A stretch of 64,000 nucleotides of DNA from positions 248,001 to 312,000 of the forward strand of contig NZ_JAQKGU010000003.1 in NCBI RefSeq assembly GCF_028532725.1, given 5' to 3'. The notes under the pieces are model-generated. The model was not told where the DNA came from. It ran no database searches and saw only the letters and a list, made by a program, of their open reading frames with translations. Numbering within the stretch: position 1 is the stretch's first letter; every line of letters begins with the position of its first letter. The position numbers and the translations under genes were made by a program. Below are positions 16,601 through 24,739 of the stretch, piece by piece. This DNA is from Desulfovibrio sp. Fe33. GTDB lineage: Bacteria > Desulfobacterota > Desulfovibrionia > Desulfovibrionales > Desulfovibrionaceae.

Positions 16601-17107
16601 GGGATCGGACACCAGCTTGCGCCGGACGTAACCCCATGAGACCAGTTGTTCGAGAAGGATGTCCGGGGACATCTCCTCACCCTTGGCGAGGGTGGCCCAA
16701 TTTTCCCGCAGAACCGTCTCGTCGGGCCAATGCGGCAGAAGGTTGTCGGCGGTCATAAGCACGCCGCGCGGACCGTCCCGGTACACCAGGCCGAACAGGG
16801 CGGCCCACCGCTCGCTCCATCCCTGGGATTCCGGGTTGCGCGAATGATACGGCGGCAGGAAGACCCACTCCCGCTCCCAGGCGGGCTGTTCGGGTCCGGT
16901 CCGCTGCCCGCGTGAGAGCAGGTTCAGAAGAGCCCGCATCTCACGGAACTCGGCCACGCCGGGCACAACCAGGACCACATCGGTACCGGCCGCCAGCAGG
17001 GAGCCCGCAAGCAGGGCCTGAGAGCCTGGCCCGCTTTTGAAGACGCGGACCGAATCTCCGGTTCCCGCCATGAAGTCGGCTATGTCCTTAGGATATATGG
17101 CTGGCAT
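13622..17107 (-). CDS. mfd: Transcription-repair coupling factor
   Basis: 1161 aa. UvrB-homology modules (about 1-330) are followed by the RNA polymerase-interacting Tudor-like domain (about 460-560; DLLVHRDYGLSQFGGLHHM), an SF2 translocase with Walker A GDVGFGKTEVALRAAF and DEEQ box (LILDEEQRFGVKHKEKLK), the motor's second half (QLYQLRGRVGRS), and a C-terminal TRCF domain. Mfd displaces stalled RNA polymerase and recruits UvrA. The length is normal. It heads the minus-strand run that continues through glyS. Confidence 0.97.
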   Translation of the reverse strand: MPAIYPKDIADFMAGTGDSVRVFKSGPGSQALLAGSLLAAGTDVVLVVPGVAEFREMRALLNLLSRGQRTGPEQPAWEREWVFLPPYHSRNPESQGWSERWAALFGLVYRDGPRGVLMTADNLLPHWPDETVLRENWATLAKGEEMSPDILLEQLVSWGYVRRKLVSDPGDMAMRGDILDIHAPGYELPVRLEFFGDVLEEIRLFDPASQRSRMDLDEAVLLPVAPCITTGDRTFRARDKWEKLRKTGEISAAQEQALSERLDRDDGFIWPGLFYDSPVGLEAYLPRDAAWLLSSGGTLRARLEDREQAWRDFLKDEEHDKGISLPRRFVVRSHDVSRKAWSAARQIVFEELTIGREKVGIELPETPYSDFSDIFWRPEASRRPWAALMGGLKEWQAAGETTILSFRTERSRTKFLNLAVQENLSIGLEYAPDRQGLFALVSPLRKGMEIGWNRTRILGEEVIQPQAARVHVGRDKAFKGLERYDDLSEGDLLVHRDYGLSQFGGLHHMSLGEGANDYLLLYFSGEDKLYLPVDRLNLVQRFKGPEGAKQPSLDKLGGSRWAKTTSKVRKAIEKIAHELVEMYAFRRVAKGFGYGPLDEMYAEFEATFGFEETPDQEKAVNDVFRDMEKPEPMDRLVCGDVGFGKTEVALRAAFRAAQEGRQTALLCPTTVLAEQHYQTFTKRVEGFPVRVGLLSRFVTAKRQKTVLEAAARGEIDILIGTHRILSKDVELPNLGLLILDEEQRFGVKHKEKLKHFRQNIDVLTLTATPIPRTLQLSLSGIRGLSVIETPPVDRKPVETGITERDELELKAVLRRELDRGGQVYWVYNRVNGLERVAEFVRGLVPDAKVGMAHGRMSEKALEESMRDFWHGELDVLVCTAIVESGLDFPNANTLIVDQAQLFGLGQLYQLRGRVGRSERQAYAYFVVPSIKDISEIVRKRLRIILDMDYLGAGFKVAMEDLRLRGAGNILGEAQSGQIAKIGLDLFLEMLEEEVARLRGEEHARASDPELNFVFEAHIPGGYIPDSRERLRYYRGLSSAVSDMELREYEAEIRDRFGPMPEELDAFFGVLRLKRTLSRLQAARAELYPGRAVITWKDNAIAVNPEKLIRWVGERGETARLIPPAKLEIRYEDARSMREALENAAADLEGILDAETVPPNGG

Positions 17108-17150
17108 GAATTCGCTGCGAAAAAGGTTTGTCGGCCTTTGGCCGTCAAAT

Positions 17151-17190
17151 AGAAAAGCCGCCTCTTCCCCTAGCGGGAGCGGGACGGCTT
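17151..17190 (-). terminator. Imperfect terminator after cheW
   Basis: AAGCCG (17155-17160) pairs with CGGCTT (17185-17190), with a partially paired C/G-rich inner stem. On the minus strand the stem is followed by TTTTCTATTTG. It starts 22 bp past the cheW stop and would separate cheW from mfd. Confidence 0.65.
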
Positions 17191-17211
17191 GTCATCAAGA
17201 ATCTATCCGGC

Positions 17212-17712
17212 CTAGACGGTGCCCAAGGCTTCCTTTTCCTCGTTGTCGAGGAGCGAATCCAGGTCGAGCAGGATGAGGAGCCGATCGTCCAGCTTGCCCA
17301 CGCCGTCTATGTAATCGGCGTCCATGCCGGCCACCACGGGCGGCGGCGGCTGAACCGAACTGGCCGGAATGCGCAGGACCTCGGACACGGAATCCACAAC
17401 AAAACCGACGATAATCATGTCGATCTCGATGACGATGATTCGGGTGTACTTGTCGTGCTCCTTGGACTTGAGCCCGAAGCGGCGGCGCATGTCCACGATG
17501 GGAATGACCTTGCCGCGCAGGTTGATGACGCCCTCGACAAACTCCGGCGCCCGGGGGACATTGGTGATCTCCATGGTCCGGATGATCTCCTGGACCTGAA
17601 GGATGTTGACCCCGAATTCCTCGTCGCCGATGCTGAAAGTCACCAGTTGGGTCAATTCCTGATCGACCTCGTCCTCATCGACGTCGATGATGCCTTCGAC
17701 TTCCGTTCTCAT
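17212..17712 (-). CDS. cheW: Chemotaxis adaptor CheW
   Basis: 166 aa, a single CheW domain (about 22-160) with diagnostic segments LVTFSIGDEEFGVNILQVQEII, NLRGKVIPIVDMRRRFGL and VDSVSEVLRIP. An acidic N-terminal extension (EVEGIIDVDEDEVDQE) precedes it. CheW couples methyl-accepting chemoreceptors to CheA. It is alone here, with a divergent small gene upstream and its own terminator, so it probably serves a chemosensory array encoded elsewhere. Confidence 0.96.
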   Translation of the reverse strand: MRTEVEGIIDVDEDEVDQELTQLVTFSIGDEEFGVNILQVQEIIRTMEITNVPRAPEFVEGVINLRGKVIPIVDMRRRFGLKSKEHDKYTRIIVIEIDMIIVGFVVDSVSEVLRIPASSVQPPPPVVAGMDADYIDGVGKLDDRLLILLDLDSLLDNEEKEALGTV

Positions 17713-17962
17713 GGCTTCCCCGTCCTGGATGGCCGATTTCGTTCAAAAACGCCCCGGAAATCTCCCGGCGGCGTACACCTCAATACAGGTTTCGAATCTG
17801 TCAACCATACCCTTTTTTGTCAACGAGAATATCCAGCCGTTCGAAATCGTTGGAAAGAACCCGTCAGTTCCCGCCAGACCGCACCGTCATCGCGTCCTTC
17901 ATTTTTTCGCCAATGAAAAGACTCTGTTGTCTTTTTTCTCTCCACGCTTCACCGATGCGAGG
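17713..17962. other. Intergenic region upstream of cheW
   Basis: About 250 bp between cheW and the promoter of the 70-aa gene. It is richer in A/T than its neighbours. I find no convincing coding frame, hairpin or RNA gene. The cheW promoter should lie here; TTGACA occurs on the minus strand near 17816 and 17803 but without a clear -10. Confidence 0.5.
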
Positions 17963-17991
17963 TTGACGGTCTCCGAATAAAGGGCTAACGT
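17963..17991 (+). promoter_or_regulatory. Sigma-70-type promoter of the 70-aa gene
   Basis: TTGACG (17963-17968), a 17-bp spacer and TAACGT (17986-17991), about 67 bp upstream of the start codon at 18058. Confidence 0.55.
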
Positions 17992-18057
17992 AAGTCGCAC
18001 TTGGATTCTATATATTTGATTTTTCACACCTTTTGAAAAGAGGATAGGCCATACCGC

Positions 18058-18270
18058 ATGGGTCAGTACGCCAATTTTCGTGACCACGACACACTGGAGG
18101 CCCAGGTAAAAAGCCTGGCTGACGACGAACTCCTCGATTTCTGGGAAGAAACCCAACAACTTGCCCGTATGTTGGACCAGGCCGAGCAAACCGACCTTGA
18201 GTACAACCCCGAATACGAACGGGTTATATTGCAGGAACTGCAATACCGGACCTGCTTCAAGGGCATCTGA
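18058..18270 (+). CDS. Small acidic protein of unknown function (70 aa)
   Basis: A 70-residue acidic, helical-looking protein (MGQYANFRDHDTLEAQVK ... ERVILQELQYRTCFKGI) with no signal peptide, no membrane segment and a single cysteine near the end. I do not recognise a family. A promoter-like sequence (17963-17991), a strong terminator right after it (18287-18327) and codon use like its neighbours support it as a real monocistronic gene. No clear Shine-Dalgarno sits at optimal spacing; an AGAGGA lies about 13 bases upstream. A cytoplasmic adaptor or regulatory role is possible but unsupported. Confidence 0.65.
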   Translation: MGQYANFRDHDTLEAQVKSLADDELLDFWEETQQLARMLDQAEQTDLEYNPEYERVILQELQYRTCFKGI

Positions 18271-18286
18271 TTTCCCGACAAGCCTA

Positions 18287-18327
18287 CAAAAAAACTCCCC
18301 GCCTCTTTGGAGACGGGGAGTTTTTTT
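18287..18327. terminator. Bidirectional terminator between the 70-aa gene and ugd
   Basis: ACTCCCCG (18294-18301) pairs with CGGGGAGT (18314-18321), with an inner CTC/GAG arm. A7 precedes and T7 follows the stem, so it serves both the plus-strand 70-aa gene and the minus-strand ugd. Confidence 0.93.
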
Positions 18328-18346
18328 GTCGACTTGCCGGAACGCC

Positions 18347-19684
18347 CTATTTCACGGGTGTACGGCCGATGGAGAAGTAGGCGAACCCTGCCTTGCCCAT
18401 ACGCTCGGGCAGGTACAGGTTGCGGCCGTCGAAAATCAGCGGCGCGGTCAGGGATTTCTTGATGAGGTCGAAATCCGGGTTGCGGAACTGGTTCCAATCC
18501 GTAACCACTGCCAAGGCGTCCGCACCTTCCAGCACGGCGTACTGGTCGTCCAGTATTTCGAGATTCTCGATATGGCCGACCTCCGCACGGGCGCGGTCGT
18601 TGGCGACGGGGTCGAAGGCCTTGACCTTCATGCCGAGCGCGGTCAGGTCCTTGATGACCTCGACGGACGAAGCCTCGCGGATGTCGTCGGTATTGGCCTT
18701 GAAGGCAATGCCCCAAAGGGCGAGAGTCCGCCCCGCCACGCCGCCCTGCGGCTCGAAGTAGGCTTTTATCTTCTCGGCCAGCACCCGCTTCTGGGCGTTG
18801 TTGACCTCGTCCACGGAGCGAATGAGCTTGGCGTCGTAGCCGTGCTCGGCGGCCGTGCCGATGAGCGCTTTCACGTCCTTGGGAAAGCAGGACCCGCCAT
18901 ACCCCACGCCGGGGTAGATAAAGGAATAGCCGATGCGGGAGTCGGAACCGATGCCCGCGCGGACCTCCGAGACATCCGCCCCCACCCGTTCGCAGATGTT
19001 GGCCACTTCATTAATGAAAGATATCTTTGTGGCCAACATGCAGTTGGCCGCGTACTTGGTCATCTCGGCTGAGCGCACACCCATGACGATGAGCTTCTCG
19101 CGGCTGCGGGCGAAAGGCGCGTACAAGGCCTTGATGGTCTTGGCCGATTTCTCGTCGCCGGTACCCACGATCACCCGGTCCGGCTTCATGAAATCGTTGA
19201 CCGCGTCGCCTTCCTTAAGGAACTCGGGGTTGGACACCACGTCAAAATGAATGGACTCCCCCCGCTTTTCGAGTTCGGCCGCGATGATCCCGCGCACCCG
19301 GTCGGCGGTGCCGACGGGCACGGTGGACTTGTCCACCACGATCTTCGGAGAAGTCATCTTCTGGCCGATCTCGGCGGCCACGGCGTCAACGTAACGCAGA
19401 TCGCAGGAGCCGTCATCGCCGCAGGGAGTGCCGACGGTGATGAAGACCACTTCGGCATCCTTCATTCCCTCGCCCAGGTCGGTGGTGAAATGCAGACGGC
19501 CCTGCTTGGTGTTGCGCCTGACCAGATCCTCAAGGCCGGGCTCATAGATATGGACCTTGCCGCTCTCCAGAGTTTCCACAACCTTGGGATTGACGTCCAC
19601 GCAGAAAATATTGTTTCCCATTTCGGCAAAACAGGCCGCGGACACTAGTCCCACGTACCCGGTGCCAACAATGCACACGTTCAT
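18347..19684 (-). CDS. ugd: UDP-glucose 6-dehydrogenase
   Basis: 445 aa. The N-terminal Rossmann motif (MNVCIVGTGYVGLVSAACFAE), the catalytic-cysteine motif GGSCFPKDVKAL and the C-terminal UDP-binding domain (ALWGIAFKANTDDIREASS) identify a UDP-glucose/GDP-mannose dehydrogenase, most likely UDP-glucose 6-dehydrogenase, which makes UDP-glucuronate for surface polysaccharide. The length is normal. No sugar-modifying genes adjoin it. GGGAG lies upstream of the ATG. Confidence 0.93.
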   Translation of the reverse strand: MNVCIVGTGYVGLVSAACFAEMGNNIFCVDVNPKVVETLESGKVHIYEPGLEDLVRRNTKQGRLHFTTDLGEGMKDAEVVFITVGTPCGDDGSCDLRYVDAVAAEIGQKMTSPKIVVDKSTVPVGTADRVRGIIAAELEKRGESIHFDVVSNPEFLKEGDAVNDFMKPDRVIVGTGDEKSAKTIKALYAPFARSREKLIVMGVRSAEMTKYAANCMLATKISFINEVANICERVGADVSEVRAGIGSDSRIGYSFIYPGVGYGGSCFPKDVKALIGTAAEHGYDAKLIRSVDEVNNAQKRVLAEKIKAYFEPQGGVAGRTLALWGIAFKANTDDIREASSVEVIKDLTALGMKVKAFDPVANDRARAEVGHIENLEILDDQYAVLEGADALAVVTDWNQFRNPDFDLIKKSLTAPLIFDGRNLYLPERMGKAGFAYFSIGRTPVK

Positions 19685-19725
19685 AAGGAATTGCTCCCGA
19701 TTAAATTTCCATTCATTTTCAGGCC

Positions 19726-19803
19726 AAGCGGATACCGCTTATGCCCAAACACGTCAACACGAATGCAAAACGTCACCTGAATGCCGCGGCTATTGCCATT
19801 CAG
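19726..19803. promoter_or_regulatory. Inverted repeats in the ugd-pdxJ divergent region
   Basis: Two inverted repeats lie between divergent ugd and pdxJ: AAGCGG-ATA-CCGCTT (19726-19740) and CTGAATG-N13-CATTCAG (19777-19783 with 19797-19803). They may be operators or leader stems. No known riboswitch was recognised. Confidence 0.35.
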
Positions 19804-19861
19804 CCTCATGTATCTTACTCAAAGAGGATATAACGCAATTACGCACCTGGAGGATAAATCA

Positions 19862-20587
19862 ATGCCGGTACTCGTTGTCAACGTCGATCATGTGGCCACC
19901 CTGCGCCAGGCCAGAATGGGCATCGAACCCGAACCCGTGACTGCCGCCTACATGGCCGAACAGGCCGGGGCCACGGGCATCATCGTCCACCTGCGCGAAG
20001 ACCGCCGCCACATTCAGGATCGAGACGTCAGACTGATAAAGGAGACCTGCAACACCCGGCTGCACCTGGAAATGGCCGCCACCAAAGAGATGCAGGGCAT
20101 CGCCCTGGACATCGAACCAGAAATGGTCTGCCTGGTGCCGGAAAAGAGAAAGGAGCTGACCACCGAAGGCGGCCTGAACTGCATCGGCCGCGAAACGGAA
20201 CTCCGGGACTTTCTGGCCCCCATCCATGAAAAGGGCATACGCGCCAGCCTGTTTATCGACGCCGATCCCAAGCAGATCGAGGCGGCCGTGGCCACCGGCG
20301 CGGAGTTCATCGAAATCCACACCGGGCACTACTCCGACGCCAAGGAATACAGGCAGCGCGGTGTGGAGCTGGACAAAATTCTCAAGAGTATCACCCTGGC
20401 TAAAGGCGTGGGGCTCAAAGTCAACCTCGGCCACGGACTGAACTACCGCAACATTCTGAGTTTCAAGAATGTTTCCGGAATCAGCGAATATTCCATCGGC
20501 CACTCCATCATGGCCCGGGCCATCTATGTGGGCCTGGACCGCGCCGTCCGGGACATGGCCGAACTCGTCAGGACCTTCACGGACTAG
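19862..20587 (+). CDS. pdxJ: Pyridoxine 5'-phosphate synthase
   Basis: 241 aa TIM barrel that condenses 1-deoxyxylulose 5-phosphate with 3-amino-2-oxopropyl phosphate in the DXP-dependent vitamin B6 route. The N-terminus [20 protein letters not shown] and the segments [14 protein letters not shown] and [10 protein letters not shown] are diagnostic. The start is the ATG at 19862, with TGGAGG eight bases upstream; the frame is open further upstream but that part is not conserved-looking. It is followed 6 bp later by acpS, a common bacterial pairing. Confidence 0.97.
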   Translation: MPVLVVNVDHVATLRQARMGIEPEPVTAAYMAEQAGATGIIVHLREDRRHIQDRDVRLIKETCNTRLHLEMAATKEMQGIALDIEPEMVCLVPEKRKELTTEGGLNCIGRETELRDFLAPIHEKGIRASLFIDADPKQIEAAVATGAEFIEIHTGHYSDAKEYRQRGVELDKILKSITLAKGVGLKVNLGHGLNYRNILSFKNVSGISEYSIGHSIMARAIYVGLDRAVRDMAELVRTFTD

Positions 20588-20593
20588 CGGGCG

Positions 20594-20968
20594 ATGATAA
20601 AGGGAACCGGCCTCGACCTGGCGGAGCTGGACCGCATCCGGAATCTCTGGGACCGGTACGGCCGCAGGTTCGCCGCCAGGATTCTGACCGAACGCGAACT
20701 GGCCCAGCTCCCCGCGAAGAACCCCGCGCCCAGACTGGCTGCGCTGTTCGCGGGTAAGGAAGCGGCGGTCAAGGCGCTCGGCACGGGATTCGCCGGGGGA
20801 GTTCATTTCAAATGCGTGGAAATCCTCCACCTCGAAAGCGGCAAGCCCGAAATCCGATTCCTTGGAGAGGGAAAGGCCGTATGCGAACGCCTCGGCGTAA
20901 CCGGAGCGCACGTGTCCCTGACCCACTCCCGTGACACCGCCGCCGCCGTCGTGATATTGGAAGGATAG
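20594..20968 (+). CDS. acpS: Holo-[acyl-carrier-protein] synthase
   Basis: 124 aa. The segments GTGLDLAELDRI and FAGKEAAVKALGTG are the two signature motifs of AcpS-type phosphopantetheinyl transferases, which move 4'-phosphopantetheine from CoA to ACP. The C-terminus has VSLTHSRDTAAAVVI. The length is normal. It is cotranscribed with pdxJ (6 bp gap) and nnr (24 bp gap). Confidence 0.96.
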   Translation: MIKGTGLDLAELDRIRNLWDRYGRRFAARILTERELAQLPAKNPAPRLAALFAGKEAAVKALGTGFAGGVHFKCVEILHLESGKPEIRFLGEGKAVCERLGVTGAHVSLTHSRDTAAAVVILEG

Positions 20969-20992
20969 GGAAACCCCAGTTCAGGAGAGTTC

Positions 20993-22543
20993 ATGCTGCT
21001 GCCTCTTCCGACCCCGGCCGAAATGACCGTATGGGACAGGGAAACCACCCACACCATCGGCATTCCCGGCATCACCCTCATGGAATCCGCCAGCCGCGAA
21101 GCCGTCAACGTTCTGCTTGAAGAGCACGGCGCGGTGGACGGAGCCGTGGTCCACTGCTTCGCCGGGTCCGGCAACAACGGCGGCGACGCCTTTGCCGCGG
21201 CCCGCCATCTCCTCGACCTCGGCGCGGAAGTCACCGTCTTTCACACACGTCCCAAGAAAGGGTACCGGGGCGAAACCCGGACCAACCTCCGCTGGGCACA
21301 AAAGCTGGGCATCCCGCTCATCCATCTTTCCGGAACCGACCTCGACGCCCTGCCCCAACCCGACATCATCGTGGACGGCCTGCTGGGCACCGGCTTCCAG
21401 GGAACGCTTCGGGAGGACGTCCTGGGCATTGTGCGGGCCATCAACCGCCTGGGCCAACGGGCCTTCGTCCTGTCCGTGGACATCCCTTCCGGGCTGAACG
21501 GGCTCACCGGCCGCCCCCAGCCCGACGCGGTGCGGGCCGACGCCACAGCCACATTCCAGTCGCCCAAGCTCGGGCTGGTCATGCCCGAGGCCGCGCCCTT
21601 CACCGGCGCGCTGCACGTCTGCCCCATCGGCATTCCCCTGAAGGTCCAGGAGGACAACCCGGTCAGGCATCATCTCATCACGGGCCGCATCATGGAGACC
21701 CTGCCCGCTCCCGTCCGGGACATGCACAAGGGCAAAGCCGGGCATGTCCTTGTGGTCGGCGGCAGCTTCGGATTGACCGGCGCACCGCATCTGGCCGCGC
21801 TGGCAGCCCTGCGCAGCGGGGCCGGACTGGCGACAGTTGCCTGCCCGGCCGGGCTGGCCGATGCCGTCAAGGGCGGCTCGCCCGACATCATGACCCTGCC
21901 CCTGGGCCGGGACGTCGCCTGGACGAGGGACATGGCCGATGCCGTCAAGACCGAACTGCACCGCTTCGACGCCGTGGTCATCGGCCCGGGACTGGGCCGG
22001 GAGCCGGACGCGATGGCCTTAGCCCTGGACCTGACGGCTTCGTGCGACGCCCCCATGGTCGTGGACGCGGACGCGCTCTTCGCCCTGGCAGCTTTTCCCG
22101 AGCACCTCAAGGCGCTACCCGAAACGAGCGTACTGACGCCCCATCCGGGAGAAATGGCCCGGCTTCTCGGTCTGGAAACTTCCGAAGTCCAGTCCGACCG
22201 GCTCGAAGCCGCCGACCGTTTCCTCGCCGAATGCGACGCCACCCTGGTTCTCAAGGGCGCGGGCACGCTGGTCGCCGACCGGGGCATGGCCTGCGTCTCG
22301 CCCTTTGCCGAGCCCAATCTTTCCGTGGGCGGCTCCGGCGACGTCCTGTCCGGCGTCATCGGCGCCCTGCTCGCCGGGGGACTTCCGCCCCTGCACGCGG
22401 CCTGCGCGGGTGTCTTCTGGCATGGCCTCGCGGGCCGCGCCCTCAAACATGAATTTCCCGCACGCGGCAATCTCGCGTCCGAAATCGCCAACATGCTGCC
22501 CAACGCGGCGGCATCCTTCACCAAGGAGCTTGAAACATGCTGA
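20993..22543 (+). CDS. nnr: Bifunctional NAD(P)H-hydrate epimerase / ADP-dependent NAD(P)H-hydrate dehydratase
   Basis: 516 aa. The N-terminal YjeF_N epimerase domain (about 1-215; FAGSGNNGGDAFAAARHLL) is fused to a ribokinase-like dehydratase domain (about 225-510; GKAGHVLVVGGS, GPGLGREPD, LTPHPGEMARLLG, GGSGDVLSG). Together they repair hydrated NADH and NADPH. This fusion is the usual bacterial form. It lies in the pdxJ-acpS run and overlaps the next CBS gene by 7 bp. Confidence 0.95.
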   Translation: MLLPLPTPAEMTVWDRETTHTIGIPGITLMESASREAVNVLLEEHGAVDGAVVHCFAGSGNNGGDAFAAARHLLDLGAEVTVFHTRPKKGYRGETRTNLRWAQKLGIPLIHLSGTDLDALPQPDIIVDGLLGTGFQGTLREDVLGIVRAINRLGQRAFVLSVDIPSGLNGLTGRPQPDAVRADATATFQSPKLGLVMPEAAPFTGALHVCPIGIPLKVQEDNPVRHHLITGRIMETLPAPVRDMHKGKAGHVLVVGGSFGLTGAPHLAALAALRSGAGLATVACPAGLADAVKGGSPDIMTLPLGRDVAWTRDMADAVKTELHRFDAVVIGPGLGREPDAMALALDLTASCDAPMVVDADALFALAAFPEHLKALPETSVLTPHPGEMARLLGLETSEVQSDRLEAADRFLAECDATLVLKGAGTLVADRGMACVSPFAEPNLSVGGSGDVLSGVIGALLAGGLPPLHAACAGVFWHGLAGRALKHEFPARGNLASEIANMLPNAAASFTKELETC

Positions 22544-22986
22544 CAGCCAAAGACATCATGACCACCGAATGCATCACCTTCACCCCGGAAACCGACATCA
22601 CCGTCGCGGCCAGGACCCTGCTCGAAAAGAAGATCAACGGCGCGCCGGTCATGGAAGGCGACGAAGTCGTGGGCGTGCTCTGCCAGTCCGATCTGGTGGC
22701 CCAGCAGAAAAAAGTCACCCTGCCCTCCTTCTTCACCCTGCTGGACGGAGTCTTTCCCCTGTCCTCCCACGATGAACTGGAACGCGAGATGACCAAGGTC
22801 GCCGCTCTCAAGGTAGGCGACGCCATGACCCCGGCCCCGACCTTCGTCCATCCGGATACGTCCATCGAGGACGTGGCCACCATGATGGCCAACGAAAAGC
22901 TCTACACGCTGCCCGTCGTCGAAAACGGCAAACTGAAGGGCGTGGTCGGCAAGGAAGACGTCCTCAAAACCCTTCTCACGGATTAG
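22537..22986 (+). CDS. Tandem CBS-domain protein
   Basis: 149 aa with two CBS motifs forming one Bateman module (about 1-60 and 85-149: AKDIMTTECITFTPETDITVAARTLLEKKINGAPVME and VGDAMTPAPTFVHPDTSIEDVATMMANEKLYTLPVVE). Such modules bind adenosine nucleotides or other ligands and act as energy sensors. No catalytic domain is present. Its start overlaps the nnr stop by 7 bp and tsaE follows 15 bp later, so it is translationally coupled. Its target is unknown. Confidence 0.9.
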   Translation: MLTAKDIMTTECITFTPETDITVAARTLLEKKINGAPVMEGDEVVGVLCQSDLVAQQKKVTLPSFFTLLDGVFPLSSHDELEREMTKVAALKVGDAMTPAPTFVHPDTSIEDVATMMANEKLYTLPVVENGKLKGVVGKEDVLKTLLTD

Positions 22987-23001
22987 GGAGCGGAACAGCG
23001 C

Positions 23002-23472
23002 GTGAGCCTGAAACTGCATCTTCCCGACAGCGACGCCACCGTGGCCCTGGGCCGACGGCTGGCGTCCCTGCTGTCCGGAATGGACACCCCACCGGCTTTG
23101 CTCTTGCAAGGCGACCTCGGATCGGGCAAAACCACGTTGGTAAGGGGTTTCGTGGAATCCCTGCCCGGCGCGGAATCAGCGGAGGTCTCAAGCCCGAGCT
23201 TCAACATCTGCAACCTGTATCCGACAACGCCCGGCGTTGCCCACTTCGATCTCTACCGGCTTGAGGGAATGTCCCCGGACGACGCCCTGTTCGATTCCTT
23301 CGAAGACCCGGAGACGATCACCATAGTGGAGTGGATACAGTTCCTGCCTGAGGAAATGTGGCCCTCCGAGGCCCTTTTCCTGGAGTGGACCCCGTCGGAC
23401 ACTGGACGAAGCCTCGTTCTGCGTGCCATGGGAAAAACGGCGCGGGACGTCGTCGACGCCTTGCGGCCCTGA
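23002..23472 (+). CDS. tsaE: tRNA threonylcarbamoyladenosine biosynthesis ATPase TsaE
   Basis: 156 aa. Walker A LLQGDLGSGKTTLVRGF, followed by SPSFNICNLY and HFDLYRLEG, is diagnostic of TsaE, which supports t6A37 formation on ANN-decoding tRNAs with TsaB, TsaC and TsaD. The start is GTG at 23002. It is part of the pdxJ-to-cimA plus-strand run, with lysC starting 34 bp later. The partner genes tsaBCD are not in the window. Confidence 0.94.
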   Translation: MSLKLHLPDSDATVALGRRLASLLSGMDTPPALLLQGDLGSGKTTLVRGFVESLPGAESAEVSSPSFNICNLYPTTPGVAHFDLYRLEGMSPDDALFDSFEDPETITIVEWIQFLPEEMWPSEALFLEWTPSDTGRSLVLRAMGKTARDVVDALRP

Positions 23473-23506
23473 TGAAAACCGTATCAAGAGAAAGCAGTAT
23501 CGAAAA

Positions 23507-24736
23507 ATGAACATCGTCGTACAAAAGTTCGGAGGCACCTCTGTCCGCAACCTGGAATGTCAACGCCAGGTCATGCAGAAGGTTCTGCGTCCCTACCGAG
23601 AGGGCAACAAGGTCATCGTGGTTCTGTCCGCCATGTCCGGTGAGACCAACCGCCTGCTGAGCCTTGCCAACGAATGGTCGGAAAATCCCGACCCCGCCGA
23701 AACGGACGCCCTGGTCGCCACCGGCGAGCAGGTCTCCTGCACCCTCTTCGCCATGCTTCTCAAACAGCAGGGCGTCAAATGCCGCTCAGTGCTGGGCTTC
23801 CAGGCGCCGGTCAAAACCGACGGCTGCTACGGCAAGGCCCGCATTACCGCCATCGACAAGGAAAGGCTCCTGGTCATGCTCCAGGATTACGACATCCTCG
23901 TGGTTGCCGGCTTCCAGGGATGCGACGAAAACAACCGCATCACCACCTTGGGACGAGGCGGTTCCGATACTTCCGCCGTTGCCCTGGCCGCCGCTCTCAA
24001 AGCCGATGTCTGCGAAATTTACACCGACGTTCCGGGCGTGTTCACCACGGACCCGAACCTCTGCTCCGACGCCCGCAAGATCGACCGAATCGCCTACGAC
24101 GAGATGCTCGAAATGGCCAGCATGGGTGCCAAGGTGCTCCAGATCCGCAGCGTCGAATTCGCCAAGAAATACAATGTAACCGTTCACGTCCGCTCCACTT
24201 TTTCCGACGAGCCGGGCACCGTAGTCACTCAGGAGGATGAAACCATGGAATCCGTTCTCGTCTCGGGAATCGCATACGACAAGGATCAGGCCCGCATCAC
24301 GCTGATACACGTCAAGGACACCCCGGGCGTGTCCGCCCAAATTTTCTCCCCCCTGGCGGACAAAAAGATTCTCGTGGACATGATCGTCCAGAACCCGTCC
24401 AAGGACGGCCTGACCGACATGACCTTCACCGTGCCGCGCGCAGACGTGAAACAGACCATCAAGACCCTGGAAAAGCTAAAATATGAAATCGGCTACGAAG
24501 AGCTAACCAGCAACCTGAACGTCGCCAAGGTGTCGATTATCGGCGTCGGCATGCGTAACCATTCCGGCGTGGCCTCCAAGGCCTTCCGGGCGCTTGCCGA
24601 TGAGAACGTGAACATCCTGATGATCAGCACCTCCGAGATCAAGGTCACATGCCTGATCGACGACAAGTACACCGAACTGGCCGTACGCACACTCCATAAA
24701 GCCTTCAACTTGGAGGAAGGCAAACACATCGAGTAG
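23507..24736 (+). CDS. lysC: Aspartate kinase
   Basis: 409 aa. The N-terminal amino-acid kinase domain (IVVQKFGGTSVRNLE; TTLGRGGSDTSAVALAAAL) and two C-terminal ACT domains (about 265-409; VSIIGVGMRNHSGVASKAFRALADENVNILMIST) identify a lysine/threonine-type aspartokinase, the first step of aspartate-family amino acid synthesis. I use the ATG at 23507, where the conserved N-terminus begins. cimA follows 3 bp later, so it is coupled to the isoleucine branch. Confidence 0.96.
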   Translation: MNIVVQKFGGTSVRNLECQRQVMQKVLRPYREGNKVIVVLSAMSGETNRLLSLANEWSENPDPAETDALVATGEQVSCTLFAMLLKQQGVKCRSVLGFQAPVKTDGCYGKARITAIDKERLLVMLQDYDILVVAGFQGCDENNRITTLGRGGSDTSAVALAAALKADVCEIYTDVPGVFTTDPNLCSDARKIDRIAYDEMLEMASMGAKVLQIRSVEFAKKYNVTVHVRSTFSDEPGTVVTQEDETMESVLVSGIAYDKDQARITLIHVKDTPGVSAQIFSPLADKKILVDMIVQNPSKDGLTDMTFTVPRADVKQTIKTLEKLKYEIGYEELTSNLNVAKVSIIGVGMRNHSGVASKAFRALADENVNILMISTSEIKVTCLIDDKYTELAVRTLHKAFNLEEGKHIE

Positions 24737-24739
24737 CCG

